This document shows, piece after piece, positions 16,311 through 24,827 of a DNA stretch of 64,000 nt. Made by a program: the position numbers and the translations under genes. The DNA lies in contig CAJUMU010000005.1 of assembly GCA_910587675.1 (NCBI GenBank), forward strand, positions 1 through 64,000, written 5' to 3'. Numbering within the stretch: position 1 is the stretch's first letter; each line of letters begins with the position of its first letter. Source of the DNA: an uncultured Alistipes sp. GTDB taxonomy: Bacteria > Bacteroidota > Bacteroidia > Bacteroidales > Rikenellaceae. Below the pieces are notes generated by a model, which searched no databases, was not told the origin of the DNA, and saw only the letters and a program-made list of their open reading frames with translations.

Positions 16311-17657
16311 TCATCTGAACGAAATACGTATGCCCATGTTGAGGTTGAAGTTCAGGGGGCGGCGGCTGTAAGCGGTCTCCGTCTCGCTGCCGTTGTCGAA
16401 GTAGTAGCCCACCCCGGGCTCGATGTAGAGTCCTGTTCGTGGCGAGAGGTCGTATTGCAGGCCCGCGGCGGCCGCGACGGACCATTGCAGCGGTGCGACG
16501 GATATGTCGCGGCGTTCGGACGATACGGGGCGGCCGCGCAGCACGTAACGCGTCGCGGCATGCCCCGAAACGCATTTCTCGACGCTCGCGCCGCCCGAGA
16601 GGTAGAACGAGAGCCGTTTGCCCGACCAAGCGTTCCACACCAGATTGACGGGGACGCCCATGTAGTGGAGGGTGCGATCCTCGTCGTAATAGCACTCCTC
16701 GCCGCCCGAATTGACGTTCGACATGAGCAGGGTGTAGGAAATTCCGCTCTCGATGCCGAAAGCGGGGGTTATCATGTAGCGCAGCGAGAAGCCGAAGCGG
16801 AGCGGCTGCCGGTGCTTTATCTCGGTGTCGATGGGGGAGTTGCGGTTGTAGAGCATGACGACGGTGAGCGGGTCGGCCGGCGGGTCGGCGCGCTCGACGA
16901 TATGACGGTACGTGTCGGCGCTTATCATCATCGCCCCGTTGAACGAACGTTGCGAGTCGGACGATCCCCCGAGCCCCGACATGTAGATGTCGGCCGTCAG
17001 GCGACCTTTGTCCGAGATCTTCGCTTTGGCCTTTGCCTGTCCCGAAGCGGCGGGCGCGGCGTCGGCGAGCAGCGCTTTCTTGGCTGTCGGACGGCGTTCG
17101 GACGATCCGTCGGTGCGTCGGCGCGGCGTCGGCTCCTCTTTCGGCTCCTCGGCCGGGAATTGCGCGAGGCTCTCGGTCGGCGTCGGCGTTCGGTCGGGCA
17201 GAGGCTCCTCGGCGGAGCGCTTTTCGACTCTCGGAGCAGCCGTTTCGACGCTCGCGGTTCGCTCCGTCGCGCGTTCTGTACGGGCGGACTGCGCCTTGCG
17301 CGCGGTCGGCGGCGTGTCGGCGGTCGCGGCGGTGGGGGCGGCCGAGAGCGGCAGGGCGTCGGCGAGAACGGCCGTCGGGGCTATGTGCGGATCGGCGGCG
17401 GGGTCGGGCATGTCGGTGCGCGACAGTCGGTCGTAACCGAGCGTCAGAGCCAGAACGAGCATCACCGCCACGGCTGAGCGGCGCACCCACAGCGCGACGA
17501 CGTTGCGGCGCGGCGCGATCGGCGCGGCGTCGCGCTCCAGCTCGCGCGCTATGTCGTCCCACAGATTCTCGGGGGCCGACTCGCGGTAATCGGCCATGCG
17601 GTCGCGCAGCTCATTCAGCCATTTGTCGTTCATATCGTCGTGGGTTTGTGCGTTCAT
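16311..17657 (-). CDS. Anti-sigma-like membrane protein fused to an outer-membrane beta-barrel-like domain
   Basis: 448 aa. The N-terminal 55 residues look like a short anti-sigma domain (DKWLNELRDRMADYRESAPE, then NLWDDIARELE), then a transmembrane helix at about 58-75. A Pro/Ala/Arg-rich low-complexity linker spans about 80-210, and the last 230 residues look like a porin-family beta-barrel (SPIDTEIKHRQPLRFGFSLR, ending LNFNLNMGIRISFR). Its start lies inside the 3' end of the sigma factor gene, so both are cotranslated. It probably sequesters the sigma factor and senses the envelope. An alternative start is 17633. Confidence 0.75.
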   Translation of the reverse strand: MNAQTHDDMNDKWLNELRDRMADYRESAPENLWDDIARELERDAAPIAPRRNVVALWVRRSAVAVMLVLALTLGYDRLSRTDMPDPAADPHIAPTAVLADALPLSAAPTAATADTPPTARKAQSARTERATERTASVETAAPRVEKRSAEEPLPDRTPTPTESLAQFPAEEPKEEPTPRRRTDGSSERRPTAKKALLADAAPAASGQAKAKAKISDKGRLTADIYMSGLGGSSDSQRSFNGAMMISADTYRHIVERADPPADPLTVVMLYNRNSPIDTEIKHRQPLRFGFSLRYMITPAFGIESGISYTLLMSNVNSGGEECYYDEDRTLHYMGVPVNLVWNAWSGKRLSFYLSGGASVEKCVSGHAATRYVLRGRPVSSERRDISVAPLQWSVAAAAGLQYDLSPRTGLYIEPGVGYYFDNGSETETAYSRRPLNFNLNMGIRISFR

Positions 17658-18204
17658 ATTCTCTGATGCGTTTGATGAGCATGTTTTTGGCTCGATGGAG
17701 TTGCGACGCCGACGAACTCTCGGCTATGCCCAACATTCCGGCTATCTCTCGGTGGCTTCGCTCCTCGAAGACGTAGAGGTTGAAAACGGTTCGGTAACCC
17801 GTCGGCAGGGTGCGGATCATTCGGTGTATGACCGATTGCGGTATGTCGGCCAAGGGCGGGGCGTCGCCGTCGTCGGCGTCGGGCAGGTCGCGGTCGGCGG
17901 GCAGCGGCTCGAACCGTTCGCGCCGCTTGAGGCTTTTGAGCGATTCGTTGACCGTGATGCGGGTCATCCATGCCCGAAGCGACCCCTTGCCGCGGTATTC
18001 GAACTTCGCGACGGCCGAAAAGATCTTGACGAAGCTGTCGTGCAGCACGTCGCGCATCTGCTCGCGGTCGGTTATGTAACGCGAGCAGGTGGCGGCGAGG
18101 CAGCCTGAATAACGAACGTACAGCTCCTTCATCGCGGCGGAGTTGCCGGCGCGAACGAGCTGTACGAGTTCCGTTTCGTCGATGTTTTCGGTTCGGGTCA
18201 TCAT
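17611..18204 (-). CDS. ECF-type RNA polymerase sigma factor
   Basis: About 197 aa from the ATG at 18204 (another ATG follows at 18201; the longer frame adds an Arg-rich tail). Region 2 holds DVLHDSFVKIFSAVAKFEYR and region 4 holds LPTGYRTVFNLYVFEERSHR and EIAGMLGIAESSSASQLHRA, the helix-turn-helix for -35 recognition. It overlaps the anti-sigma/barrel gene by 23-47 nt, a typical sigma/anti-sigma arrangement. Its regulon cannot be told from this window. A possible -7 element TAATTTTG lies at 18293-18300. Confidence 0.92.
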   Translation of the reverse strand: MMTRTENIDETELVQLVRAGNSAAMKELYVRYSGCLAATCSRYITDREQMRDVLHDSFVKIFSAVAKFEYRGKGSLRAWMTRITVNESLKSLKRRERFEPLPADRDLPDADDGDAPPLADIPQSVIHRMIRTLPTGYRTVFNLYVFEERSHREIAGMLGIAESSSASQLHRAKNMLIKRIREYERTNPRRYERQMAE

Positions 18205-18292
18205 AGTTTGGCGGGGTGCGCGGCGAGGTCGTCGCCTCCGGCCGCGCAAGGCTTCGGCCGCGGGTTTCTCGGGCGACCGAAGCGCATGTCTG

Positions 18293-18300
18293 CAAAATTA
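18293..18300 (-). promoter_or_regulatory. Candidate -7 element for the sigma/anti-sigma operon
   Basis: TAATTTTG on the minus strand fits TAnnTTTG. A TTTTG lies 24 nt further upstream, longer than ideal. Confidence 0.4.
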
Positions 18301-18357
18301 ATCGTTTATCGCGATTCGCCGCGACAAAACGCTGTTATTCGTAGCGCGGACCTTAGG

Positions 18358-19101
18358 TTATTGCAGGATCAACGCGGGACGAACCTCGGCCGTGCCGCCT
18401 CCCTCGGTCGTGGTCTCGCGCGTGCGGTATTCGAACTCGGCCGACTTGGGACCCGAGAATGATTTCCATGTGAGCTTGAGCTTCACCGTCTTGCCCTCGG
18501 TGTCGGGCAGTCCGTCGAGTCGGAACGCCACGAGGCCGTCGCCCCAGATACGCTGGCCGTCGCCGTTGGTGTCGTGACGGAACTGCACCTCATAGGGATT
18601 CTCGGGGTTGACGCCCGTAACGAGGTTCACCAGATGGGGCGTGCGGTTGTCGCCCTCCCACTTCGCGCGGAAACGCAGGGTGAGGTAGCCGTCCTCGGCG
18701 ATGGTGACCCAGTCGCGAACGATCTCGACGGGATCCTGACGGGTCAGACCCTCGGCTTCGGCCTCGGCGACGGTGATCGCGGGCTTGGTCAGGATGCTGT
18801 CGATCCAGTTGACGTATACCAGTTGGTCGTAATTCTCGCTCTTCTCCTGCAAACGGGTGTAATTGGTCAGCGCACGCACCTCTTTGGCGCCGAAGGGCGA
18901 TCCCTTCATGTTGGTGGGCTCGAGCGTGATGTCGTCGTTGAGCTGCATGTAGAACGACTCCGAGTCGACGGGCTTGACCGTCACCAGCGCGTTGGGGTAG
19001 AGATACCAGTATCCGTCGTCGTTGTCGTCGTCGCACGCGACGAAACCGCCGAGTGCGAGCAGGGTAGTCAGACCCCAAAGGAGTGATTTCATCTTTTTCA
19101 T
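18358..19101 (-). CDS. NigD-like lipoprotein
   Basis: 247 aa lipoprotein. The start at 19101 gives a good signal (MKKMKSLLWGLTTLLALGGF) with lipobox GFVAC; another ATG lies at 19092. After an acidic tether (DDDNDDG) comes the NigD N-terminal OB-like domain (YPNALVTVKP, then LEPTNMKGSPFGAKEVRALT) and a C-terminal beta domain with DGYLTLRFRAKWEGDNRTPH. NigD-like proteins are common surface or periplasmic lipoproteins of gut Bacteroidota; function is unknown beyond a historical link to nigrescin loci. It is monocistronic. Confidence 0.85.
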   Translation of the reverse strand: MKKMKSLLWGLTTLLALGGFVACDDDNDDGYWYLYPNALVTVKPVDSESFYMQLNDDITLEPTNMKGSPFGAKEVRALTNYTRLQEKSENYDQLVYVNWIDSILTKPAITVAEAEAEGLTRQDPVEIVRDWVTIAEDGYLTLRFRAKWEGDNRTPHLVNLVTGVNPENPYEVQFRHDTNGDGQRIWGDGLVAFRLDGLPDTEGKTVKLKLTWKSFSGPKSAEFEYRTRETTTEGGGTAEVRPALILQ

Positions 19102-19265
19102 CTTGTTTTTGTTTTTTGAAAGTTGTTTTTTGTTTGTCTCTATCCGTAAAATCGCGGAATGCGGAAACATTGCACGCACAATGCAAAAATTTCCCCATTT
19201 TTTGTTTTTTCGGCCGTAAAATTATGTTCGAGCGCAAAACATATCGTTATATGCGGGGTGTTGCG

Positions 19266-19361
19266 GTTCGCCGACGGCGGCAGGATTGCGCGAGCCTCGG
19301 GCGAGTAGCAGTCCGCCGCGTGGGGGGCGGCGGCGAACTGCCGATATCGCATAGCGATATC
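19266..19361 (+). repeat. R4 dispersed double-hairpin repeat, copy 1
   Basis: An outer stem GTTCGCCG/CGGCGAAC encloses a GC-rich palindrome, followed by a perfect small hairpin GATATCGC-ATA-GCGATATC. A near-identical copy in the same orientation lies at 61715-61807, with hairpin loop TTT in place of ATA. Confidence 0.85.
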
Positions 19362-19391
19362 GAAAAGAGGCATGAAATTTTTTCGAGTCTC

Positions 19392-19513
19392 GGCAAAATG
19401 CGAGCGAGCTTGCTTTTGCATTCGCTTAATCGTATCTTTGGCTTCGCCTTAGATACTCACGCTCGGCAAAATGCAAGCGAGCTTGCTTTTGCGCTCGCTT
19501 AATCGTATCTTTG
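19392..19513 (+). promoter_or_regulatory. Two tandem R2 promoter-palindrome units upstream of lnt
   Basis: Two units 73 bp apart. Each has a palindrome GGCAAAATGC...GCTTGCTTTTGC, then TATCTTTG (19433-19440 and 19506-19513) with CTTG 20 nt upstream. Between them is a second palindrome GTATCT...AGATAC (19432-19456) that contains the first -7 element. The second promoter would start RNA near 19519, very close to the lnt ATG. Confidence 0.75.
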
Positions 19514-19524
19514 CCGCGTATTTA

Positions 19525-21093
19525 ATGCAATACCCGCCGAATATGTTGCGAAAATTGTTGTGCGTATCGTTGTCCGCGGCGTTGCTCTCCGCGGGGTGGC
19601 TGGGCGGCAGCGGCCTCACGCTGCTCGTCGCTTTCGTGCCTCTGCTTTTCGTAAGCGCCTCGTACGGGCCTTCGGTTCGCGACATGATTCGCATGGCGGG
19701 GTGGGCCGCGCTGACGTTCGTGCTTTGGAACATAGCGACGATAGGGTGGGTGTGGAACGCCGCTCCCGTCGGCGTCTTCGCTGCGACATTCTTTTCGGGG
19801 TTCTGGAGCCTCGCCGCTTTCCTGCTCTATCATTACGTGTCGAAGCGTTCTCCCAAGCCCGTGGCGTATACTCTTTTTGTCGCCGCATGGGTTGCGGGCG
19901 AATATCTCTATACTCACGCCGAGGTGATCTCGTTCCCGTGGCTTACGCTCGGCAACGGATTCAGCGGCTCGCCGTGGGCGGTGCAGTGGTACGAGTGGAC
20001 GGGCGTCATGGGCGGATCGGTGTGGGCGCTGGCGTGCAATCTCGCCGTTTTCGAGGCCGCGCGAAGCCGACGCGTGCGCGATGCGGTGCGGGCGGCGGTC
20101 GCGGCGGCGGTTCCGATCGTCGTGTCGCTTATTATATATGTTAATTACGAGCCCGAGGCGCAGAGCGTCGAGGTCGCTGTGGTGCAGCCCAATGTGGATT
20201 GTTACGAAGAGAAGTTCAGCGGCAGCGAACGCGAGCAATTGCAAAACCTGCTCGATCTGCTCGACGAGACGCCCCTCGACGCGCGCATCGTCGTCATGCC
20301 CGAGACGGCTTTGCCCGAGCAGCTGCGCGACGACGCGCCTCAGTCGGGAGCGACCGTGCGCGCCTTGCGCCAAATGATCGATTCGCTCCGCCCCGAGACC
20401 ATGATCGTGGCGGGGGCCTCGACGGTGAAGCTCTACGGCGCGAGCGAGCCTCGTTCGGAGACGGCGCGCGCGGGGAGCGGATTCTATTACGATATCTACA
20501 ACTCGGCCGTGGCCGTGAACGGCGACACCGACACGGACGTGCATCACAAGATGCGTCTGGTGATCGGCGTCGAGGCGATGCCGTTCCGCCGTCTGCTCGG
20601 GTTCGTCGATCTGGGCGGCGTGACGGGCCAGTTGGGCCGCAACGACCGCGCCTCGGTATTCGAAAAGGGCGGCGTAAAGGCGGGACCCGCTATATGTTAC
20701 GAGGGCCTTTACGGCGACAGCTTCGCCGAGTTCGTGCGCGCGGGCGCCGAGACGATGATCGTGATGTCGAACGACGGATGGTGGGGCGACACGGCGGGCC
20801 ACCGCCGGCTGTTCGATTTCTGCCGTCTGCGCGCCGTCGAGACACGCCGCAGCATAGCCCGCAGCGCCAATACGGGCGTGTCGGGGTTCATCACCTCGCG
20901 CGGCGACGTGACGGCTCGTCTGGACTGGGATATGCGTGGCGTGCTGACCTCCGACGTCGAGGTGTCGTCGCGCCGTACGGCCTATGTCGATTACGGCGAC
21001 TGGGTAGGGCGGCTGGCGCTGCTGCTCACGGCGCTGTGCCTGCTTTGCCACTCGGCGTACAGAATACGACGTAAAAATCATTTAGTCAATTGA
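19525..21093 (+). CDS. lnt: Apolipoprotein N-acyltransferase
   Basis: About 522 aa inner-membrane enzyme that adds the third acyl chain to the N-terminal Cys of lipoproteins. Several transmembrane helices in the first 200 residues and one at the C-terminus frame a nitrilase-fold periplasmic domain. The catalytic Glu-Lys-Cys triad is visible in VVMPETALPE, HHKMRLVIGVE and GPAICYEGLYG. The start is uncertain: 19525 or 19543 fit the promoter position, whereas 19471 lies upstream of the -7 element. It is followed 9 nt later by folC. The window encodes several lipoproteins that would be substrates. Confidence 0.92.
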   Translation: MQYPPNMLRKLLCVSLSAALLSAGWLGGSGLTLLVAFVPLLFVSASYGPSVRDMIRMAGWAALTFVLWNIATIGWVWNAAPVGVFAATFFSGFWSLAAFLLYHYVSKRSPKPVAYTLFVAAWVAGEYLYTHAEVISFPWLTLGNGFSGSPWAVQWYEWTGVMGGSVWALACNLAVFEAARSRRVRDAVRAAVAAAVPIVVSLIIYVNYEPEAQSVEVAVVQPNVDCYEEKFSGSEREQLQNLLDLLDETPLDARIVVMPETALPEQLRDDAPQSGATVRALRQMIDSLRPETMIVAGASTVKLYGASEPRSETARAGSGFYYDIYNSAVAVNGDTDTDVHHKMRLVIGVEAMPFRRLLGFVDLGGVTGQLGRNDRASVFEKGGVKAGPAICYEGLYGDSFAEFVRAGAETMIVMSNDGWWGDTAGHRRLFDFCRLRAVETRRSIARSANTGVSGFITSRGDVTARLDWDMRGVLTSDVEVSSRRTAYVDYGDWVGRLALLLTALCLLCHSAYRIRRKNHLVN

Positions 21094-21102
21094 TAACACT
21101 CT

Positions 21103-22398
21103 ATGAACTACTCACAGACCATCGAGTATCTCTTCTCGTCCATGCCCTCGTTCCAGCATGTGGGGGCCGATGCCTACAAACCCGGGCCGGAGCGCATAAT
21201 CGAGTTTTGTCGTCATCTGGGCAATCCGCAGCGTAACTATTACACCATTCATGTGGCGGGCACCAACGGCAAAGGGTCGGTGTCGCACATTCTGGCTTCG
21301 GTGCTCCAGCAGGCGGGCTATCGCGTGGGACTCTACACGTCGCCGCACCTGAAGGATTTTCGCGAGCGCATACGCGTCGACGGCGAGATGATCCCCAAAC
21401 AGAAGGTGGTGAATTTCGTCGATAAGCATCAGGCCAAGATGCGCGAGCTCGACCTTTCGTTCTTCGAGACGACGACGGCGATGGCGTTCGACCACTTCGC
21501 CCACAGCGAGGTCGAGGTGGCCGTGATCGAGACGGGTCTGGGCGGCCGTCTGGACGCCACCAACATCATAACGCCCCTTTTGAGCGTGGTGACCAACGTG
21601 GGGATGGAGCATACGCAGCTGTTGGGCGATACGCTGCGCAAGATCGCTGCCGAGAAAGCAGGCATCATCAAAAAGAGCATCCCCGTGGTGCTGGGCGAGT
21701 CGAACGAGGATTACGACGATGTGTTCGAGGAGTATGCCGCTGCCGCGAAGTCGCATGTGGTGTATGCGCAGAAACGGTTCCGCTGCGTCGACCACCGCAT
21801 CGAGGGCGATGCGCAGCATATCCGCGTGGAGCGTCTGCGCGACGGCCGCGTTTACGACCTCGAGGTCGATCTGTTGGGCGACTACCAGTTCAACAACGTC
21901 GTAACCGCCGCCGCCGTCGCCGACTATCTGCACGAGGCGACGCCGCTCACCATAAGCCGCCGCGCCTTCGTCGAGGGTTTGGCCTCGGCTGCCGAGACGA
22001 CCCATCTGTCGGGTCGCTGGCAGGTGTTGGGCCGCTCGCCCATGGTGGTGTGCGACACGGGGCACAACGCCCACGGACTGCGGTACATCGGCGCCGAGCT
22101 GAACCGCATGTCGGAGAGCTATGCCCGTCAGTTCTGCGTGTTGGGTTTCGCCAAGGATAAGAATCTGGACGAGATATTCCCTCTGCTGCCTCTGTCGGCG
22201 CACTACATATTCACCGAAGCGTCGGTGTCGCGCGCGTTGCCCGCCGAGGAGCTGGCCGCGAAGGCCGCGGCCGCGGGTCTGCGCGGCGAGGTGGTGAAAG
22301 GCGTGGCGGCCGCGTTGGCGCATGCTCGCGAATTGGCCGCGGCCGAAGACATGATCTTCGTCGGGGGCAGCAACTTCGTGGTGGCCGAGGTGCTGTAA
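21103..22398 (+). CDS. folC: Bifunctional folylpolyglutamate/dihydrofolate synthase
   Basis: 431 aa cytoplasmic ligase that adds Glu to dihydropteroate and to folates. The ATP loop HVAGTNGKGSVSH is near residues 48-60, the Mur-ligase-like segment VAVIETGLGGRLDATNII near 141-158, and the C-terminal domain has CDTGHNAHGL. Length is normal for the family. It follows lnt by 9 nt and is ended by a bidirectional hairpin. folE at 44650 belongs to the same broader pterin metabolism. Confidence 0.93.
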   Translation: MNYSQTIEYLFSSMPSFQHVGADAYKPGPERIIEFCRHLGNPQRNYYTIHVAGTNGKGSVSHILASVLQQAGYRVGLYTSPHLKDFRERIRVDGEMIPKQKVVNFVDKHQAKMRELDLSFFETTTAMAFDHFAHSEVEVAVIETGLGGRLDATNIITPLLSVVTNVGMEHTQLLGDTLRKIAAEKAGIIKKSIPVVLGESNEDYDDVFEEYAAAAKSHVVYAQKRFRCVDHRIEGDAQHIRVERLRDGRVYDLEVDLLGDYQFNNVVTAAAVADYLHEATPLTISRRAFVEGLASAAETTHLSGRWQVLGRSPMVVCDTGHNAHGLRYIGAELNRMSESYARQFCVLGFAKDKNLDEIFPLLPLSAHYIFTEASVSRALPAEELAAKAAAAGLRGEVVKGVAAALAHARELAAAEDMIFVGGSNFVVAEVL

Positions 22399-22419
22399 GA
22401 GGTTGAAGACAACAACGCG

Positions 22420-22450
22420 AGCGGCGACTCTTCGGACGGGAGTCGCCGCT
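22420..22450. terminator. Bidirectional terminator between folC and the glycosyltransferase operon
   Basis: AGCGGCGACTC and GAGTCGCCGCT form an 11-bp stem, followed by TGTGTTT on the plus strand. It lies between two convergent genes with stops at 22398 and 22457. Confidence 0.7.
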
Positions 22451-22456
22451 TGTGTT

Positions 22457-23275
22457 TCACTCTTTCGCGAGCGAGTCGATATCGGGGTGCCGTCCGTCGG
22501 AGAGGCCTATTCGGTCCTCGTACATCTTGCTCAGCGAGACGAATTTATAGAAGCTGTTGTAGGCCGCGCGGATGAATCCCGCCGTGCCGTCGCGGAATCC
22601 GCCTTTGAGAATGTAGAGTTTGAAGAATACGAACGCGGGTTTCACCATCAGCTTGCCCAGAGTGGCCTTCTCGCCGCGCTCCCGACGGCGTATGCGCTCC
22701 GATTCGGTGTAGGCGTCGGCCTTGGCCAGAAGCACCGACATGTTTTCGCGCGGCACATGTATGAACGCCAAGTCGTGTCGCGAGGCGGGGATGCTCTCCA
22801 CGCGCCCCTCCACCTGAGGTATGGCGTGGGCGTGCGGCGCCCAGCGGCAACCCTCGCGGCGCAGGAAACGGAGTATGTGATCGGGGTAGGTGCCGTGCAT
22901 GAAGCGGCCGAGGAAATAGTTGCGGCGCGGGATGCGTATGCCCGCGGGCGGCTCGGGTTCGGCCAGACGCTCATACAGATAGTCGCGCAGCGCGCGCGGC
23001 ACGATCTCGTCGGCGTCGACTACCAGAACATAGTCGTGCGAGGCGTTTTGCAGGGCGAACATTCGCGCGGGCTCCACGCATGTATGTTCTGCCTTGGGAA
23101 ATGTCACGACGCGGCAGCCGTAGCGCAGGGCGATTTCGACCGTCGCGTCGTCGCTCTCCATGTCGCACACCAGCACTTCGTCGAAAATACCCCTCCCCAC
23201 GGATTTCAGGGTGGGTTCTATGCAATCGGCCGCGTTGCGGGCGTTGATGATGACTGTAATTTTTCGGTCCGTCAT
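22457..23275 (-). CDS. Family 2 glycosyltransferase (WaaE/KdtX-like)
   Basis: 272 aa. The start at 23275 gives the GT-A N-terminus MTDRKITVIINARNAADCIE; the donor-site motif VLVVDADEIVP lies near residues 88-98. The pattern DEVLVCDMESDDATVEIALR and the C-terminal segment with a YILKGGFRDG motif resemble lipopolysaccharide inner-core beta-glucosyltransferases. It acts at the cytoplasmic membrane on a lipid-linked sugar. It is the last gene of a four-gene operon, 5 nt after the DUF5672 gene. Sugar specificity is unknown. Confidence 0.87.
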   Translation of the reverse strand: MTDRKITVIINARNAADCIEPTLKSVGRGIFDEVLVCDMESDDATVEIALRYGCRVVTFPKAEHTCVEPARMFALQNASHDYVLVVDADEIVPRALRDYLYERLAEPEPPAGIRIPRRNYFLGRFMHGTYPDHILRFLRREGCRWAPHAHAIPQVEGRVESIPASRHDLAFIHVPRENMSVLLAKADAYTESERIRRRERGEKATLGKLMVKPAFVFFKLYILKGGFRDGTAGFIRAAYNSFYKFVSLSKMYEDRIGLSDGRHPDIDSLAKE

Positions 23276-23280
23276 ATGCG

Positions 23281-24063
23281 TTATCGGTTTTTGTCTTCGT
23301 CGGGTATTATTCCGTCCCAGAATCGGCGCATGCGGGGCTTCGACCAACTATGGCAGCCCATGGGCAAGTGCTTGCCCGTGAGGCGGTAACAGTAGGCGGG
23401 GTTGGTGTCGAACGCGAATCGCAACGCCTCGTCGGGCGTCGGATATCGGAACTCGTCGGGCACCGTGGCCCAGAATACGTCTTCGTTGTGGAAGTGGTCC
23501 TTCGCCGTCAGATACTTTTCGATGCGGTCGGCATGGCGGTCGCAGGCCTCGACGAAGGCCGCCACACGCCGCAGCGACAATCCTCCGTTGCCGACGCGGC
23601 CGTAAAGATCGGCTCTGCACGGCAGCCCGCGGCGATGTTTCGACCGCTGACGCCAAGCGACGTACTGTTTCACGAGCGGCAAATCGTAAACCGCGCGACG
23701 TATCCAAGGCGCGGCCACGCAGTCGTAACCCGCCGCGACCCAAGCGTTCAGCTCGTCGCGAAAGATCCACGCGTCGGTGTGGCACACCAGTATGTAATCC
23801 CACGCCTCGTGCATGCGGTAGAAATCGCCCGCGAGCATCATGCGGTTATATCCCGCGATGCCGTTGCGTCGGCCGAGCCATTCGTCGGTGACGCGCACGA
23901 CCTCCGCCTGCGGCGCGAGGGCCGCGGCAGCCTCGACGTCCAACCCTTCGGGGACGAGCAAGGCGATGTCGTGCGCCGCCAGCATGCGGCAATTGTTCTT
24001 CAGCGCGCGCTCCTCGTCGGTATCGAGCGCGCGGTATATCGGTATCAGAACGCGAATCTTCAT
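23281..24063 (-). CDS. DUF5672 glycosyltransferase-like protein
   Basis: 260 aa. The N-terminus MKIRVLIPIYRALDTDEERA and the block ILVCHTDAWIFRDELNAW, then YDCVAAPWIRR, are typical of DUF5672, a GT-A-like family found in polysaccharide loci. HTDAW could serve as the metal-binding acidic motif. The start at 24063 follows the preceding stop by 11 nt; the longer frame is a shadow of the upstream gene. No signal or membrane helix is seen. It probably decorates a cell-surface glycan together with its neighbours. Confidence 0.8.
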   Translation of the reverse strand: MKIRVLIPIYRALDTDEERALKNNCRMLAAHDIALLVPEGLDVEAAAALAPQAEVVRVTDEWLGRRNGIAGYNRMMLAGDFYRMHEAWDYILVCHTDAWIFRDELNAWVAAGYDCVAAPWIRRAVYDLPLVKQYVAWRQRSKHRRGLPCRADLYGRVGNGGLSLRRVAAFVEACDRHADRIEKYLTAKDHFHNEDVFWATVPDEFRYPTPDEALRFAFDTNPAYCYRLTGKHLPMGCHSWSKPRMRRFWDGIIPDEDKNR

Positions 24064-24074
24064 GACCTCGGGGG

Positions 24075-24827
24075 TTAACGTTTGCTCCACGTCGTGACGC
24101 ATGCGCAATGTTCTTTGTAGTAACGATCTTCGTCGGTGACGTTGTCCGAATCCTCGTACCACGGCAGGTGGCGGATGCGGTAGGGTTCGGCCATGCGGTA
24201 CGACTCCAGCGACGGGCGTCGGCTGAGTCCTATGCGCGGACGGTAGAGGGCGAAGGTGGTGTCGATGTTGGCGCGGTAGAGTCCGTCGCCGACGGGACGG
24301 GTGAAATTGTTGCTCTCGCACCTCAATACCTCCGCCTTGTGCTTGTAGCAGTCGGGCAGGTCGTCGAGGCGTATCGAGGGCCCGATCTTGAAGGCGTATT
24401 GGTAGCGGTTCTTGAGCAGGTCGAACATGCGTGCCACCACGTCGGCGGGGCATGCGGGGTCCAGTTCCAAGTCAGGATCGGTGTAGATGTAGTAGTCGCC
24501 GCAGAAACGTTTGCGCGTCGGACGATGTTTCCACAGGGCCTTGAATCCGAGATTTTTCGGCAGACGGATTATGTCGTACCTCCGCCCGTCGGTCGCATAC
24601 CACTCCAGCAGCGGAGGGTAGGTGCTGCAATTGTCGAGGATGTGTATGTTCGTAAGGCCGCGCTGCTCGAGCGAAGCGATCAGGCGGCGCAACGTGGTCA
24701 GTCGGTTGAAACTGTTGATTATGATGGGTATGTCGCGCGGGTCCTCGATCTTCGAGGGGCAGATCCGCTCCAGCGCGTGGAACCACCGCGCGCGGATAAA
24801 ATCTTTCGTATCTCCGAAAAGTTCCAT
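24075..24827 (-). CDS. Glycosyltransferase-like protein (GT-A fold)
   Basis: 250 aa. The segment IPIIINSFNRLTTLRRLIAS, then NIHILDNCSTYPPLLEWY, looks like the nucleotide-sugar-binding start of family 2 enzymes, and YYIYTDPDLELDP gives an acidic DPD motif near residues 119-121. The ATG overlaps the preceding stop as TAATG, so translation is coupled to the flavoprotein gene. It lacks membrane helices. It likely works with the two following glycosyltransferase-like proteins; donor and acceptor are unknown. Confidence 0.8.
   Translation of the reverse strand: MELFGDTKDFIRARWFHALERICPSKIEDPRDIPIIINSFNRLTTLRRLIASLEQRGLTNIHILDNCSTYPPLLEWYATDGRRYDIIRLPKNLGFKALWKHRPTRKRFCGDYYIYTDPDLELDPACPADVVARMFDLLKNRYQYAFKIGPSIRLDDLPDCYKHKAEVLRCESNNFTRPVGDGLYRANIDTTFALYRPRIGLSRRPSLESYRMAEPYRIRHLPWYEDSDNVTDEDRYYKEHCACVTTWSKR

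Larger units (their letters stand above)
19102..19524. other. 423-nt intergenic region with R4 and R2 repeats
   Basis: No convincing protein gene. From left to right: an A/T-rich leader of the NigD-like gene without a clear promoter, an R4 double hairpin (19266-19361), and two R2 promoter units (19392-19513) that drive lnt. The small open frames here are translations of repeats. Confidence 0.7.

Noticed and set aside
19140..19421. 93-codon minus-strand frame before the NigD-like gene
   Set aside because: It spans the R4 and R2 repeats; a similar peptide arises from the R4 copy at 61715, so it is repeat-derived.
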